Origin: an uncultured Collinsella sp.
Lineage (GTDB): Bacteria; Actinomycetota; Coriobacteriia; Coriobacteriales; Coriobacteriaceae
Length of the DNA stretch: 6,809 nt
Direction: 5' to 3'
Assembly: GCA_902489515.1 (NCBI GenBank)
Contig: CABUAL010000103.1
Coordinates: 1-6,809 of the forward strand
In this document: positions 6,152 to 6,809 of the stretch, one piece after another
How positions within the stretch are numbered: the first letter of the stretch is position 1
Layout: each line of letters opens with the position of its first letter
Made by a program: the position numbers and the translations under genes
Notes under the pieces: model-generated
Told to the model about the DNA's origin: nothing
The model's database searches: none
Seen by the model: only the letters and a program-made list of their open reading frames with translations

Positions 6152-6809
6152 TGGTTTCTCCCAGGGCAGGTCTTTCCGCCGTTGCGATCGTCGGTCCGAC
6201 GGCGGTTGGTAAGAGTGATGTTGCCGACCGTTTGGCAGCTCGTCTTTCGTCCGAAGTGCTGTCGTGCGATGCGATGCAAATCTATCGCGGCATGGACATC
6301 GGTACCGCAAAGATGGCGCCCGATGAGTGTACGGCGCCGCTGCGTCTCGTCGACATTGTCGAGCCGGGTGTGGCATATTCTGCTGCGCTTTATCAGGCTG
6401 ACGCTCGCGCGCATATTGAACGTCTCCTTGGTTCGGGTTGCCTGCCGGTTTTTTGCGGAGGTACGGGGCTGTATCTCAAGGCCGCCCTGGATGAGATGGA
6501 TTTTCCCTCGGGCGAGCTTGAGGGCGATCGTCGCGCGGGGTATCAGGAACTTGCCGAGCGCATAGGCGAGGAAGCGCTGCACGCGCTGCTTGCCGAGCGT
6601 GACCCCGAGTCCGCTGCGGTCATCCACCCCCATAATGTTCGTCGCGTGATTCGGGCGCTCGAAATGCACGATGATGGTGTGTCCTACGCGCAGCAAAAGT
6701 CGCAGTTTAGTGTTCCGCGCGAGCATTATCATGCTCTATGGTTTGGTCTGACGCGTAATCGCGAGGTTCTCTACGAGCGCATTAACCTGCGTGTCGATCT
6801 GATGTTTGA
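6151..6809 (+). CDS. miaA: tRNA dimethylallyltransferase MiaA, 5' part (3' end outside window)
   Basis: MiaA transfers dimethylallyl from DMAPP to N6 of A37 in tRNAs reading UNN codons, making the i6A substrate used by MiaB, its upstream neighbour. The frame runs from ATG 6151 (TAATG overlap with the miaB stop) to the window edge without a stop, giving 219 codons of a usual 300 or so. Visible motifs are the P-loop GPTAVGKS (15-22), the substrate-binding stretch CDAMQIYRGMDIGTAK (39-54), VDIVEP (67-72), GGTGLYLKA (103-111), the tRNA-contacting HPHNVRRVIRALE (159-171) and YERINLRVDLMF at the edge. The family DSMQ reads DAMQ here, a mild change. No separate Shine-Dalgarno is obvious, in line with coupling to miaB. 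Identification is secure. Confidence 0.96.
   Translation, partial: MVSPRAGLSAVAIVGPTAVGKSDVADRLAARLSSEVLSCDAMQIYRGMDIGTAKMAPDECTAPLRLVDIVEPGVAYSAALYQADARAHIERLLGSGCLPVFCGGTGLYLKAALDEMDFPSGELEGDRRAGYQELAERIGEEALHALLAERDPESAAVIHPHNVRRVIRALEMHDDGVSYAQQKSQFSVPREHYHALWFGLTRNREVLYERINLRVDLMF

Noticed and set aside
6148..6732. Minus-strand open frame opposite miaA
   Set aside because: miaA on the plus strand has clear P-loop and family motifs and continues to the window edge; the antisense frame is a shadow.

Overview
The window is a compact, entirely plus-strand piece of a GC-rich bacterial chromosome. In order it holds recA (3' part), recX (frameshifted), rny (RNase Y), an uncharacterised GHKL-type ATPase gene, spoVS, miaB and miaA (5' part). 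Gene content and protein style (RecA with a short acidic tail, RNase Y, SpoVS, strong G/C third-position bias) suggest a Coriobacteriia actinobacterium, most likely Collinsella or a close relative. This is recognition by eye, not a database match.

Region 1 (1-1448) is recombination: the end of recA, then recX 11 nt downstream. recX is split by a -1 frame change near 1116, which fits loss of 4 nt from a short tandem repeat. Region 2 (1449-1705) is the only sizeable intergenic stretch. It holds a terminator-like hairpin after recX, a near-consensus sigma-70-type promoter (TTGACA, 17 nt, TACGAT), and a leader of about 160 nt with two hairpins, each followed by a U-rich stretch.

Region 3 (1706-4343) is rny, coupled to an ATPase gene that starts 1 nt after the rny stop and has no Shine-Dalgarno of its own. 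Region 4 (4344-4735) is spoVS, preceded by two palindromes and a possible promoter that shares a 10-mer with the rny promoter. Region 5 (4781-6809) is miaB and miaA overlapping by 1 nt. MiaA prenylates and MiaB methylthiolates A37 of tRNAs that read UNN codons.

The order recA - rny - X - spoVS - miaB recalls Bacillus subtilis, where the gene between rny and spoVS is the phosphodiesterase gene ymdB. Here a GHKL ATPase takes that place. This Rny-ATPase-SpoVS unit, in an organism group not known to sporulate, is the best candidate in the window for an undescribed functional module. No tRNA, rRNA, CRISPR array, insertion sequence or phage feature is visible.
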